This document shows, piece by piece, positions 18,317 through 26,784 of a stretch of 64,000 bases of DNA. The notes below the pieces were generated by a model. That model did not search any database. It worked only from the letters and a program-made list of their open reading frames with translations, and was not told the DNA's origin. This DNA comes from VXNE01 sp965206615. Lineage in GTDB: Bacteria; Pseudomonadota; Gammaproteobacteria; Pseudomonadales; Azotimanducaceae. Each line of letters starts with the position of its first letter. The first letter of the stretch is position 1. The translations under genes and the position numbers were made by a program. The stretch spans positions 1 to 64,000 of the forward strand of contig CBDBKI010000005.1 in the NCBI GenBank assembly GCA_965206615.1, given 5' to 3'.

Positions 18317-18837
18317 TACGAACCTATGACCTTGCCATTGTCGATCCTGATTCCGAGCTTCGCTAACCGCCGCATCCATCCTTGTCGGGTGCCTATGCGG
18401 TGCTGTTCCTCGAACGCCCCCCTCGCGTCCAGGCAAGCAGTTAGCTGCGCGCCCGCTATGGCGAGTGGATCGTCTGCCGCCAAGAGAAGCTCCTTCCGAT
18501 GGAGGATGGGTGGATTGCCGTCGGCGCCGTAGGCGATGCGCCGGGCGGTCCCCTTGTGGAGGTCGCAGCTCACGGCTGCCAAGAGCGTTGGGAACGACGC
18601 AGAAAAGTCTCCATAGTCCAGGAAGCTGATCCGCGACCGCCGGTCCAACTTGATGACGTTGTAGAGTTCTGGGGGCGCTTGTAGTCGATCGCGGATGACC
18701 GCGAGTGCTGCGTTGACGCCCGGGCAGTGATTCGCGAGCGACGTGTGGTAGTAGCTGCTTGGGCCGACATGCTTGCCACGGCCCGTGGATCTCAGGCGGG
18801 CGTACAGCCATGCCGGATCCTTGTGATCGGTCCTCAC
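18316..18837 (-). CDS. Stand-alone C-terminal-type domain of dnd-associated methyltransferase family
   Basis: A 173-aa protein from GTG 18837. It contains SISFLDYPDF-like RISFLDYGDF, then NPPILHRKE at about 108-116, and RIGTRQGW near the end. In my knowledge of the dnd-related methyltransferase family these motifs form one domain of a single longer protein. Here they are encoded as a separate small gene directly upstream of the methyltransferase, whose own C-terminus carries a diverged version. The start overlaps an upstream TGA (GTGA). Confidence 0.65.
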   Translation of the reverse strand: MRTDHKDPAWLYARLRSTGRGKHVGPSSYYHTSLANHCPGVNAALAVIRDRLQAPPELYNVIKLDRRSRISFLDYGDFSASFPTLLAAVSCDLHKGTARRIAYGADGNPPILHRKELLLAADDPLAIAGAQLTACLDARGAFEEQHRIGTRQGWMRRLAKLGIRIDNGKVIGS

Positions 18838-19025
18838 GCCCGCACCAGTGGACGGTCCACTTCGACGCCATTCCGAGTGAACTGCTTGGCCAGCGCGTTA
18901 CGGCGAGTGGCGACGCGGTTCCAAGCAACCAACGAGACGGCCGAGTTCCGTTGAGATCGATCAGTACAAAGCGTTTTGCCTCGCGGTGGCGAGGCGTTCT
19001 GGGTCGCCGGTCTTCCGGAAGTCAT
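18834..19025 (-). CDS. Short ORF before the methyltransferase pair
   Basis: A 63-aa frame from ATG 19025 whose TGA overlaps the GTG of the next gene (GTGA). It is basic (Arg/Lys-rich) and has no recognised motif. It fills the 228-base space after the DUF262 gene. The coupling-style overlap is the only support; it could be chance. It is not similar to DndE by eye. Confidence 0.25.
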   Translation of the reverse strand: MTSGRPATQNASPPRGKTLCTDRSQRNSAVSLVAWNRVATRRNALAKQFTRNGVEVDRPLVRA

Positions 19026-19065
19026 GCGTAGCCAAACGCAGCGGTGGTCTGGAAGCTCGCCGATC

Positions 19066-20836
19066 CTATCTCGGCACTCGGGAGAAGGACCAGACCCGCG
19101 CGGCATTCCTAGCGAGGTCGTTGGAACGCGCGGCGATGCGCTCTGGCGTCCAGTGTTTGATCGACGCCAGTTGGCGCGTGATCAGGAACGGGCTCTCGGC
19201 GAAAACGCCGCGTTTCGCGTCGAAGTTGGCGTTGAACTGCCGGCGGGCGAAGTTGTCGCTATCGCCGAGAAGCGTGAGGTTTCCAACTCGGTACACCCAG
19301 TTGCTTGTTTCGTTCCCGAGGTCGCCGAAACCTCTCCAACCCGGCCAGTATACGTCTGACTGCGGAAGGACGTGTTCGACGCTGCACCCATCGAAGTCGA
19401 GAGCGCGCGCCTCGCGATCCTGGAGGGCGTTCACTCCGAAGAGAAGACGCCTCGCGCGTCTGGCATCCTTGAGTTCGATGTCGGCAAGCTGCGAGGCGAA
19501 CCTGACGTCGTTCATGATACGGCGTTCGTCGCAATCGCTGAGGTCGGGCCGGATGTCGATTGCCGACGCTGACGAAGAGAGGGTGATTCGGTTCGCGCAG
19601 TTGGCGAATGCCGTCTCGAACTTGGATGGCTCAAACTTGGCCTCGCAGAACGACACGCGGACGACGAAGGAGGCGAGGTCTGTGAGGCAGCGGTGGACAG
19701 CTCGTGCGGCGACCCGTCTCTTTTCGCCCTCGGCTTCGACAAACTTGCGTAGTAAGGCGAACACGAGGGGATGAACGACTTTGTATCCGCGGAGTTCGCC
19801 CAGCAGGACGGGCAGGTTTCGCTTGTTATGGGTCGTCGAAGATGCACGCATGAACGAAGACAGGAACACAGGACTTGGATTAGTCGCGTTTATCGTCCGA
19901 AAGAGTTCGACGAATCGTTGGTCGGCGAGCTCGTTCACGAGCGCGTAGACGTAGTTGCCGAGGCCTTTCCGTTTTCGACGGCCCCGGATCTTGTGCCGGG
20001 TCTCGCGGTAGAAGCGGTTCTTTTGTAGGTAACCGAACCTGCACTGGAAGTAACATCGGAAGTAGTCTTGGGTGCGTTGTGCGCTCCGGTAGCTCAGGAG
20101 GACAGCCTCGAGGTTCTCGTGGACGGTCGCGCGGCGTTCCGTGTCGGCGGGATCAGTGAAGTATGAGTAGAGATGATTGCGGATGAGATCGACGGCGTCG
20201 AGTTGCTTACCCCTACCGTTAAGCGCTTCGAACACGGCGTTGGAATCCTCGGCCCGAGGCACGTAGAGGACGCCGATCTCGACCCTGTTGGTCAGGAACT
20301 CGAAGAACTTTCGCGCGGTGGATTGGCTCAGGGCCGTGACGAAGATCTCGATTTCGTTCCAGGCGGAGGTCATCTTGCCGTTGGTGCCGATGTCGTGGCC
20401 CCGGATGATCTGTGTGTAGCGCGATCTATCTTGCCGCGGCGGACGGATGCGCGGCGTCTCTCTCGCGGTGTCGTCGAGGTCGGTGACGGCCGTCTCCGGC
20501 CGGTCGAAAAGTAGCCGTAGGGGCGAGGTGCTCGCGTGCGCCGTCAGTCTTTCGGCGGGCGGCGAATCGACGGCAAAGGGAGGCGATGAGGAGGGACAGG
20601 GTGATAAGACGCTGCTGTCCATCGTTGATCTCCCAGCGATCCTTGCCATCGACCAGCATGATTGAGCCCAGAAAGTAGCTCGATCGGTTCTCGTCGAGAG
20701 CTTCGTTGAGGTCGACGAGCAACTCACCGACCTGTTCGGTCGTCCAGTCGTAGTGTCGCTGGTGCCACGGAACGGCGAACCTGCCCATGGTGAAGAGCTC
20801 CGCGACGAGGAGGACTTTCGAGGTGACTTGGGTCAT
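19066..20836 (-). pseudogene. DUF262-DUF1524 nuclease (SspE/GmrSD-like), frameshifted
   Basis: The start ATG 20836 overlaps the dndC stop (ATGA). Frame one gives SKVLLVAELFTMGRFAVPWH and DRWEINDGQQRLITLSLLIA, the DUF262 ParB-like NTPase/nuclease core with its DGQQR motif. The sense then continues in another frame from about 20560 downward. It ends with the DUF1524 HNH-type motifs VEHVLPQS, VGNLTLLGDSDN and RQFNANFDAKRG. In SspE this architecture senses phosphorothioate DNA and nicks unmodified phage DNA; GmrSD cuts modified DNA. The break lies in a C/G-rich stretch near 20540-20570. It may be a true mutation, slippage, or a sequencing error. If real, the effector is inactive. Confidence 0.75.
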
Positions 20837-22023
20837 GAATCGGCGACGGAATGGTGGAGCGCCAGTCGTCCCGCTTCGGTAATCTCGTCGCGCCACCACA
20901 CGTCTTCGATGCTCTCGATTTCTGCCGAACTGATTAGGGAGACGCCAAGATCGTTCTCGAGTGCGAGGAGTCGCTGCAGAATTTCTCGACGGATAGCGAG
21001 GGTGAAGGGGCCGAAGACTTGAGAGCCATCGGCACGGTGACGTGGATTCCCGTCGCGCCTCACCGGGAGGCGGTTGCGGTCATCCTCCCGGAGCGCGATC
21101 AGCCATTCACGGAAATCGTAGAGGCTGCTGAGGTAGGTTGCCTCCTCGTGGCCCGAGTCGATTAGCCCACGGAGGCTGCGGTCTTTGGCGACGACCGTGC
21201 ACGTCCAGCATCCGAAGCGGGGAGACGAACTACCGCAGGAGGGGGCGTCCTCGTTAGACAACACCAAGGGGCACTCGCCCCCGCCGGCCTGTCTGTAGAG
21301 TGATATGAGTTGGCGGTGGGTTCCTCCCCAAGGGGGGTGCCGCTGCATTAGGACCATCCAGACGTCGTCGTCGTCCAGGTCGGCGAGCGGGGCGAACATG
21401 CGGCAACCTTCGACCGAGGAGTGGGGGTTGAGCTTTGCAGCGGACACCTTGCGTCGATCCATGCCACGTCTTCGGTTTTGGGACTCGCTACGTCGGGTCC
21501 CGACAAGAAGGACCGCGCCGCGGTGCTCGCGGATGATCTGTTGAAGGAGACGGCTCGTAGGGCGGATCTTCATCCGATCCGTGCACCACCGGAAGTTCCG
21601 CGTTGGCGGGATGTAACCCCGACCTATAACGTTGACCCAGAAGGTCTGGTCGATCGCTGGCGTGGTTATCTGGAACTCCATCGGCAGCTCGTGTTGCGTC
21701 GCAGCGGCTTGTGCTGCGGACAAAGAGCTACGGAGGTGCCGGATGACCAAAGGCGATTCTACGAGGGTGTCGTTCCCGAGGATGACTATCTGCCTGCGAC
21801 GTTCGGCGGGACTCAGGGCGGCAACGACCTCCCAAACGAGCTGCAAAAGTAGCGTGGAGTCCTTGCCGCCAGAGTACGCTACGACCCAGGGATGTTTGTG
21901 CTTTCGGCAATACTCGCGCCTCAGGATGTCTTTGATGCGGTCGAGTCGCGCAGGGAGAGTGCCCAAGCGTTTCGCGTCGGCGGGAACAGGCACAGGTACG
22001 ACGTTGATCAATTGAGAGGTCAA
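20833..22023 (-). CDS. dndC: DNA phosphorothioation sulfurtransferase DndC (PAPS-reductase-like)
   Basis: ATP-pyrophosphatase family enzyme that activates DNA for sulfur insertion and carries an Fe-S cluster. The 396-aa protein has the PP-loop SGGKDST at 51-57 and FRWCTDRMK at 144-152. A cysteine set follows (GGGECPLVL, SCGSSSPRFGCWTC), fitting the Fe-S ligands known from DndC. The start is TTG 22023, overlapping the dndA stop, with GGAG upstream. No alternative ATG exists near it. The 3' end overlaps the DUF262 gene by four bases, so the three genes are co-translated. Confidence 0.88.
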   Translation of the reverse strand: MTSQLINVVPVPVPADAKRLGTLPARLDRIKDILRREYCRKHKHPWVVAYSGGKDSTLLLQLVWEVVAALSPAERRRQIVILGNDTLVESPLVIRHLRSSLSAAQAAATQHELPMEFQITTPAIDQTFWVNVIGRGYIPPTRNFRWCTDRMKIRPTSRLLQQIIREHRGAVLLVGTRRSESQNRRRGMDRRKVSAAKLNPHSSVEGCRMFAPLADLDDDDVWMVLMQRHPPWGGTHRQLISLYRQAGGGECPLVLSNEDAPSCGSSSPRFGCWTCTVVAKDRSLRGLIDSGHEEATYLSSLYDFREWLIALREDDRNRLPVRRDGNPRHRADGSQVFGPFTLAIRREILQRLLALENDLGVSLISSAEIESIEDVWWRDEITEAGRLALHHSVADS

Positions 22024-23192
22024 GCGGCGATGCTCCGCAAGGCGCTGACAGCCTCGGTCAGGCGGTGTCCTACTGCATCGATCTCCGTCGCAGTCGTGTA
22101 GCGCCCCGGACTCAGCCTGATGGACGACAGTGCGTCGGATTCGGAAAGGCCAACGGAGAGAAGCACGTGGGAGGGTTCTATCAGGGCGGTTGTGCAGGCG
22201 GAGCCGGCGGAAACGGCGATATCGCTGAGCGCTAGCATGAGCGACTCCGCTTCCACGTCCCTAAAGGTCACACTGACAATGCCGTGAACGCGATTGGACT
22301 GGTTGCCGTTCAAGACCGCTCCGTCGATTTGGCCGATCCGATCGAGAAGACGTCTATCCAATGCTGATATACGGGCCGCGTCCGCTCCGCGTCGTTTGCG
22401 GACGAGTTGGGCGGCGATACCTAGTCCTGCGACCTGATGGGTTGGGATGGTGCCTGATCGCAGCCCCCCCTCCTGCCCGCCTCCCTGGGTTTGGGCTTCG
22501 AGGAGATGTCGGATGGCGCGACGGACGAAGAGCGCCCCGACCCCTTTAGGACCGTAGATCTTGTGTCCGCTTAGCGAGAGGAGGTCTGCGCCCATTACCG
22601 AGACATCGACCGGGAGACGCGCGGCGCTCTGTACGGCGTCCACATGCAGCAGAGCGTCGCTGGCGTGTACAACCCGGGCGATTCGGGCGATGTCGGTAAT
22701 GGTTCCGATCTCGTTGTTTACGTGCATGACGGACACCAGTGCCGTGTCGGGGCGCAGATGGGCGCGCACCAGTGCGGGTGTGATTAGTCCGTCATCAGTG
22801 GGTTGCAGGAGTTCAACGTCGACGCCGTGGCGCGAGAGCCATCCTGCTGTGTCGAGGACAGCCTTGTGTTCGAGAGCCGAAACGAGAAGGTGTGTGCCGT
22901 GAGCGTGGGGTGACAGCATGATGCCCTTCAGAGCGAGATTGATCGCCTCGGTCGCCCCGGAGGTCCACACGATCTCATCGTCATCTGCCCCGATCAGCCG
23001 CGCGACGTCGCGGCGCGCAGCCTCGACGGCTTGGAAAGCGGCGTGGCCGAAACGATGGGACGTGGAGTGTGGGTTCCCGAAACGGCCTTGTCGTGTCAGG
23101 AACTCGGCCATCCTACGGGCGACTGTAGGATCTGCGGGCGTAGTTGCCGCGTAGTCGAGATAGATGCCGTTCAGCTCCAAGTTGTCACGCAT
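22020..23192 (-). CDS. dndA: Cysteine desulfurase, DndA/IscS-type
   Basis: PLP enzyme that takes sulfur from cysteine as a protein persulfide. The 390-aa protein has IYLDYAATTPADP at the N-terminus, LVSALEHKAVL, the PLP lysine (about K211) in SLSGHKIYGPKG, RSGTIPTHQVAGLG, and the active cysteine (about C333) in SAGSACTTA. It heads the minus-strand operon and overlaps dndC by TTGA coupling, so its sulfur most likely goes to DNA modification and not to general Fe-S assembly. A 638-base divergent region separates it from the SNF2 operon. Confidence 0.88.
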   Translation of the reverse strand: MRDNLELNGIYLDYAATTPADPTVARRMAEFLTRQGRFGNPHSTSHRFGHAAFQAVEAARRDVARLIGADDDEIVWTSGATEAINLALKGIMLSPHAHGTHLLVSALEHKAVLDTAGWLSRHGVDVELLQPTDDGLITPALVRAHLRPDTALVSVMHVNNEIGTITDIARIARVVHASDALLHVDAVQSAARLPVDVSVMGADLLSLSGHKIYGPKGVGALFVRRAIRHLLEAQTQGGGQEGGLRSGTIPTHQVAGLGIAAQLVRKRRGADAARISALDRRLLDRIGQIDGAVLNGNQSNRVHGIVSVTFRDVEAESLMLALSDIAVSAGSACTTALIEPSHVLLSVGLSESDALSSIRLSPGRYTTATEIDAVGHRLTEAVSALRSIAA

Positions 23193-23830
23193 CGAAGAGT
23201 CGCCTCGGGTCGATCGGGCGAGGCGTTCTAGTGGTCCGATCGCATCGACAAGTCGCGTGCAGAGGAAGGAAACAGGCTGCCCTGAGGAAACTTGGGGTCA
23301 TCGTGGCCATTACGGCAAGGTCTTCCCGCACAGGAGGTGGCTCGTCTCTCGTGGGTCTCTGGTGACCGGGGCGCGGCCCCATATTTGGAGCAGAATACAC
23401 GCGGGCATTGGGTGTGTCGAATCGCGCGCAGGCCCTCGTCGACGATCCCTGAGGGCCTAGCCGGCAGGGAACGGGTCGCGGACGGTACGAGCTGCAATAC
23501 GTGACGCCGGCAGTTGTGCGAGCAGTGCTGCGTATCGCGTCTCATAGGCTCGAGAGGGCGAGCGTGGCCCGTCGGCGGGCTGTGCCGGCGCAGGCGGTGG
23601 GATCAGTTATGATCGCACGCGGCCTACGGGCACGATGGCATGGCGAACACGATCGACCTTCGAGTTTGCGCGGGGACTATCCTGCGCTGTGGCTCGGCGG
23701 TCATGCGACGAGGCCATAGATGGGGGCGAAGGGCGGTGGTGGGCACTCGCAACAACACGCCGCTGGATGGGCCCCGGGGAGACTGAGGGTCCCCGGTAGG
23801 TGATGACGGGCAAGGCGTTTCGGCATTGAA
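23193..23830 (+). promoter_or_regulatory. Divergent control region between dndA and the SNF2 operon
   Basis: A 638-base region with no convincing ORF on either strand. It must carry promoters for both divergent operons. I see no unambiguous -35/-10 pair or long palindrome by eye. DndB-type regulators act on such regions in other phosphorothioation loci, so this is a sensible place to look for its binding site. Confidence 0.45.
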
Positions 23831-25201
23831 GTGACGCAAGATATCGAAGGTCTCCGCGTTGTCGCGGAACGTCGCATCGGTGCGCCAGCCCCGCTGCACG
23901 AGTTTCAGTGGCAGGGGGTGTCGTTCCTCTTCCGTTCAAAAGGGGCGCTGCTGGCGGACGAGATGGGGCTAGGGAAGACCGTCCAAGCGGCCGTCGCGCT
24001 TGCGCTGTTGTTGGAGACTTCGAGCGACGTGGACCGAGCTCTAATCGTCGTGCCCGCGTCGCTCACGCTGAACTGGATGGCCGAGCTGTCCACTTGGGCA
24101 CCCGGGATCGCCGCCCGAAGGTTGGAGGGAGACGCGGCCGACCGCGATGCGCTGTATGCGTTGCCCATACCGGTACTCGTGGGTTCGTACGAGCAAGTTC
24201 GGAGCGACGGCATCGACCGAATACCGAGGGGCACGTTCGATCTGGTGGTGCTGGACGAGGCCCAGCGGATCAAGGACAGGGACTCTGCGACTTCGCTGGC
24301 ATGCCGCTTGTTGCCGCGTACGCGCTCGTGGGCGTTGTCCGCCACACCTCTGGAGAACAACCTGGACGACATCGCGACAATCCTAGGTTTTTTGGATCCG
24401 CGGTTCGGGCCGTATCCCACAAGGGGTCGAGTAGCGAGGAAGCTCAAGGATTCGATGCTTCGGCGGCGCAAGCGCGACGTGCGGAGTGAGTTGCCGCCGG
24501 TGATAATACAGGACGTGCGGCTAGAGCTTGCAGGCCAGCAGCGGGCACGATACGAAGCGTTGTGGGCGACGCGCGCCTCCTATGTCAGTAGGCAGGACGG
24601 GGACAGGGGCGCCGCGATGCTCGGTCTCATAACCCGACTTAAGGGCATCTGCAATCAAGATGCGGAGAGTGGGGCCTCGGTGAAGCTCGAAGCCCTTGAG
24701 ACAGTGGTCGACTCGGCCGGGGACTCGGCGCGAATCCTAGTATTCTCACAGTTCGTCAAGACACTTGAGTGGGTATCGGAGAGATTGTCCATACAGCATG
24801 AGCTGCTCGTAGGGGCGATGGACATGGAGGAGCGGCGAGATGCGATGGACCGCTTTCGGTCGGGAGAGACTCCCCGGGCGCTCTTGGTGTCTCTTCGCGC
24901 GGGCGGTGTCGGTTTGAACTTGGGAGAGGCAACCCACGCCGTGCTGTTCGATCGTTGGTGGAACCCAGCGGTGGAGAACCAGGCGATATACCGGGCGCAT
25001 CGGTTCGACCGCTCGGAGCCTCTGCATGTGGTTCGGTTCGTGGTGTGCGACTCGGTCGAAGAGCGTATCGCGCTGATACTGGACGAGAAGGCCGAATTGT
25101 TCGACGATGTAGTTGAAGCGTCGACCTCTAACAGCAGCGGATTCGGCCGAGCTGAGCTCTCGCGGATCCTGGGACTTGACGAGAAAGTTGACGGAACCTG
25201 A
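23831..25201 (+). CDS. Compact SNF2-family helicase/translocase
   Basis: A 456-aa protein from GTG 23831. Motif I is DEMGLGKT (43-50), motif II DEAQ, and motif III SATPLENNLDDIATILGFLD. The second lobe has SLRAGGVGLNL, then the SNF2-type DRWWNPAVENQAIYRAHR and VEERI. The protein is little more than the two RecA lobes; there is no bromodomain, nuclease or zinc domain. It is the first gene of a four-gene plus-strand operon. SNF2 proteins in DISARM and related systems translocate on DNA. In this locus it may provide the motor that DndD or SspC would otherwise provide, which is inference. Confidence 0.85.
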   Translation: MTQDIEGLRVVAERRIGAPAPLHEFQWQGVSFLFRSKGALLADEMGLGKTVQAAVALALLLETSSDVDRALIVVPASLTLNWMAELSTWAPGIAARRLEGDAADRDALYALPIPVLVGSYEQVRSDGIDRIPRGTFDLVVLDEAQRIKDRDSATSLACRLLPRTRSWALSATPLENNLDDIATILGFLDPRFGPYPTRGRVARKLKDSMLRRRKRDVRSELPPVIIQDVRLELAGQQRARYEALWATRASYVSRQDGDRGAAMLGLITRLKGICNQDAESGASVKLEALETVVDSAGDSARILVFSQFVKTLEWVSERLSIQHELLVGAMDMEERRDAMDRFRSGETPRALLVSLRAGGVGLNLGEATHAVLFDRWWNPAVENQAIYRAHRFDRSEPLHVVRFVVCDSVEERIALILDEKAELFDDVVEASTSNSSGFGRAELSRILGLDEKVDGT

Positions 25202-25226
25202 GGCTGCTCGTCGCAAGGAGAGTGGA

Positions 25227-26048
25227 ATGGCGAAGATCATTGACTATAGAGACATAGACCTGGACGACTTGGTCGTGGGACGCGGCCAAGCCAGAGTGTC
25301 CAAACCTGGCAAGGACGTTGAAGAGCTGGCAGAGAGCATACGGGCCCAGGGGCTCCTTCAGCCCATTCTTGTCTGCGAGGCGCGTAAACCCGGAAAGTGG
25401 GAGATCTTGGCGGGCCAGCGCCGGTTCTTGGCGCATAAGATGCTCGGGAAAGAGGCGATCTCAGCCGCGGTGTTAGACGACCGGGTCGAGGAGGGTGAGG
25501 CGAAGGCCATTTCGATTACCGAGAATCTCATTCGGCGCAAGTTGTCGGGTAGAGAGTTGAAGGACGGAATCCGGTTTCTATACAACATGTACGGTAGCGT
25601 GGAAGACATCTGGGAGGCCACCGGTCTTCCGAAGCAACAGATACGCGGCTACGTCAAGTACCCTCGCTTGGTCCCAGAGCTGAAGAAACTGGTCGACGAC
25701 GAAACGGTGGATGTCAATGTCGCGCTGAAGGCGCAGGACGCTTCGGAGGACGACGAAGGAAGCCCGGATCCCGCGGTCGCAGTAAGATTGGCGCAGGACA
25801 TGCAGGTCATGACGGACGTGCAGCGGAAGAATGTAGTGCGCGAGCGCAGGGAGCATCCCGACAAACCGATCGAGGACGTGGTTGAGGATGCGAAAACTGG
25901 GGGCCGGGCGATTCAAGTGAACGCGAGAGTGAGCTTGGCGACGCACCGCGCGATTAAGGCGTACGCGACGGCAGAGAGCATGAACCAGGACGAAGCCTTG
26001 GTCGGGTTGATCGAGGAGGCGCTGAACGGTCACGGATTCCTGGACTAG
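25227..26048 (+). CDS. ParB-like partition/nuclease-fold protein
   Basis: A 273-aa protein from ATG 25227 with AAGGAGAG upstream. The N-domain is ParB/RepB-like: VEELAESIRAQGLLQPILV, ILAGQRRFLAHKMLGK, and ENLIRRKLSGRELKDG where ParB has ENIQR. A central helix-turn-helix region (VEDIWEATGLPKQQIRGYVK) follows. The C-terminus contains a ribbon-helix-helix-like end (NARVSLATHRAIKAYATAES). It lies 25 bases after the SNF2 gene and far from any ParA partner, so a partition role is unlikely. It may load onto DNA in the modification or defence complex. Confidence 0.75.
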   Translation: MAKIIDYRDIDLDDLVVGRGQARVSKPGKDVEELAESIRAQGLLQPILVCEARKPGKWEILAGQRRFLAHKMLGKEAISAAVLDDRVEEGEAKAISITENLIRRKLSGRELKDGIRFLYNMYGSVEDIWEATGLPKQQIRGYVKYPRLVPELKKLVDDETVDVNVALKAQDASEDDEGSPDPAVAVRLAQDMQVMTDVQRKNVVRERREHPDKPIEDVVEDAKTGGRAIQVNARVSLATHRAIKAYATAESMNQDEALVGLIEEALNGHGFLD

Positions 26049-26061
26049 GGGCGCACCTCCT

Positions 26062-26784
26062 GTGCTTCCCGGTCTTTGCGCACTCGAACTGGCCCGGCTT
26101 CGCGTATCGGTCGGCTATGGGACGCACAAGAAGGGGCGTCCACTTTCGCCGGTGGAGGTGGCCGTTCTCATCGACCGTGCACGAACAGCCGGCAGCTCGG
26201 TGGAGGCCTGCGCGCGCCAGATCCGGCTCGACGAGTCGGGGATAGGGCGATTCCTTAGGCTCTTGGATCTGCCAGAGGATGTGCGGCATCTAGTCGACTG
26301 GGGAAGCGGCAAGGGGGCGGTCGGGTTCTCATGCGCAGTGGAACTGGTTCGGATCCAGGATCCCGTGAACCTCCGCACCGTGACGACGGCAGTGCTTGAG
26401 CACGGATTGAATAGCAGGGAGGTACGGCAAGTCGGGCAGCTGCTGAAACGGTCTGGGCGGTCGGCGGCGGAAGCCGTGAGGGAGATCGTCGGCATGCGCA
26501 CCGTTGTCATCCAACGGTACGTGTATCTCGGCACTGTGACGGACGATCAGCTCGCTGCGCGTCTTGAAGCGCGGACACAGCAGGAAAACGACGCTCTGTT
26601 GGCGTCGGCGATCGGCCGACTGGGCCTCGACGGGGTGACCGGTCGACTAGGGTCGAGGCGATTCACGCTTGTCGGCGATGACCGGCTCGGGCGAGCGCTG
26701 TCCGAAATGGAGGGAGACGAATTGGAAGAGCAGCTTTGCACGACCGTGGGGGAGGAGATCGGCGATGCGACCACCGGCGATTGA
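26062..26784 (+). CDS. Second ParB-related protein (helix-turn-helix part only)
   Basis: A 240-aa protein from GTG 26062. It resembles the central DNA-binding half of ParB/KorB proteins: LSPVEVAVLIDRARTAG, then GIGRFLRLLDLPEDVRHLVD, then GLNSREVRQVGQLLKRSGR. The N-terminal CTPase core is absent. It starts 14 bases after the first ParB-like gene and overlaps the next gene by 20 bases. The pair looks like a split or duplicated ParB system. Confidence is moderate because no exact family was recognised. Confidence 0.6.
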   Translation: MLPGLCALELARLRVSVGYGTHKKGRPLSPVEVAVLIDRARTAGSSVEACARQIRLDESGIGRFLRLLDLPEDVRHLVDWGSGKGAVGFSCAVELVRIQDPVNLRTVTTAVLEHGLNSREVRQVGQLLKRSGRSAAEAVREIVGMRTVVIQRYVYLGTVTDDQLAARLEARTQQENDALLASAIGRLGLDGVTGRLGSRRFTLVGDDRLGRALSEMEGDELEEQLCTTVGEEIGDATTGD

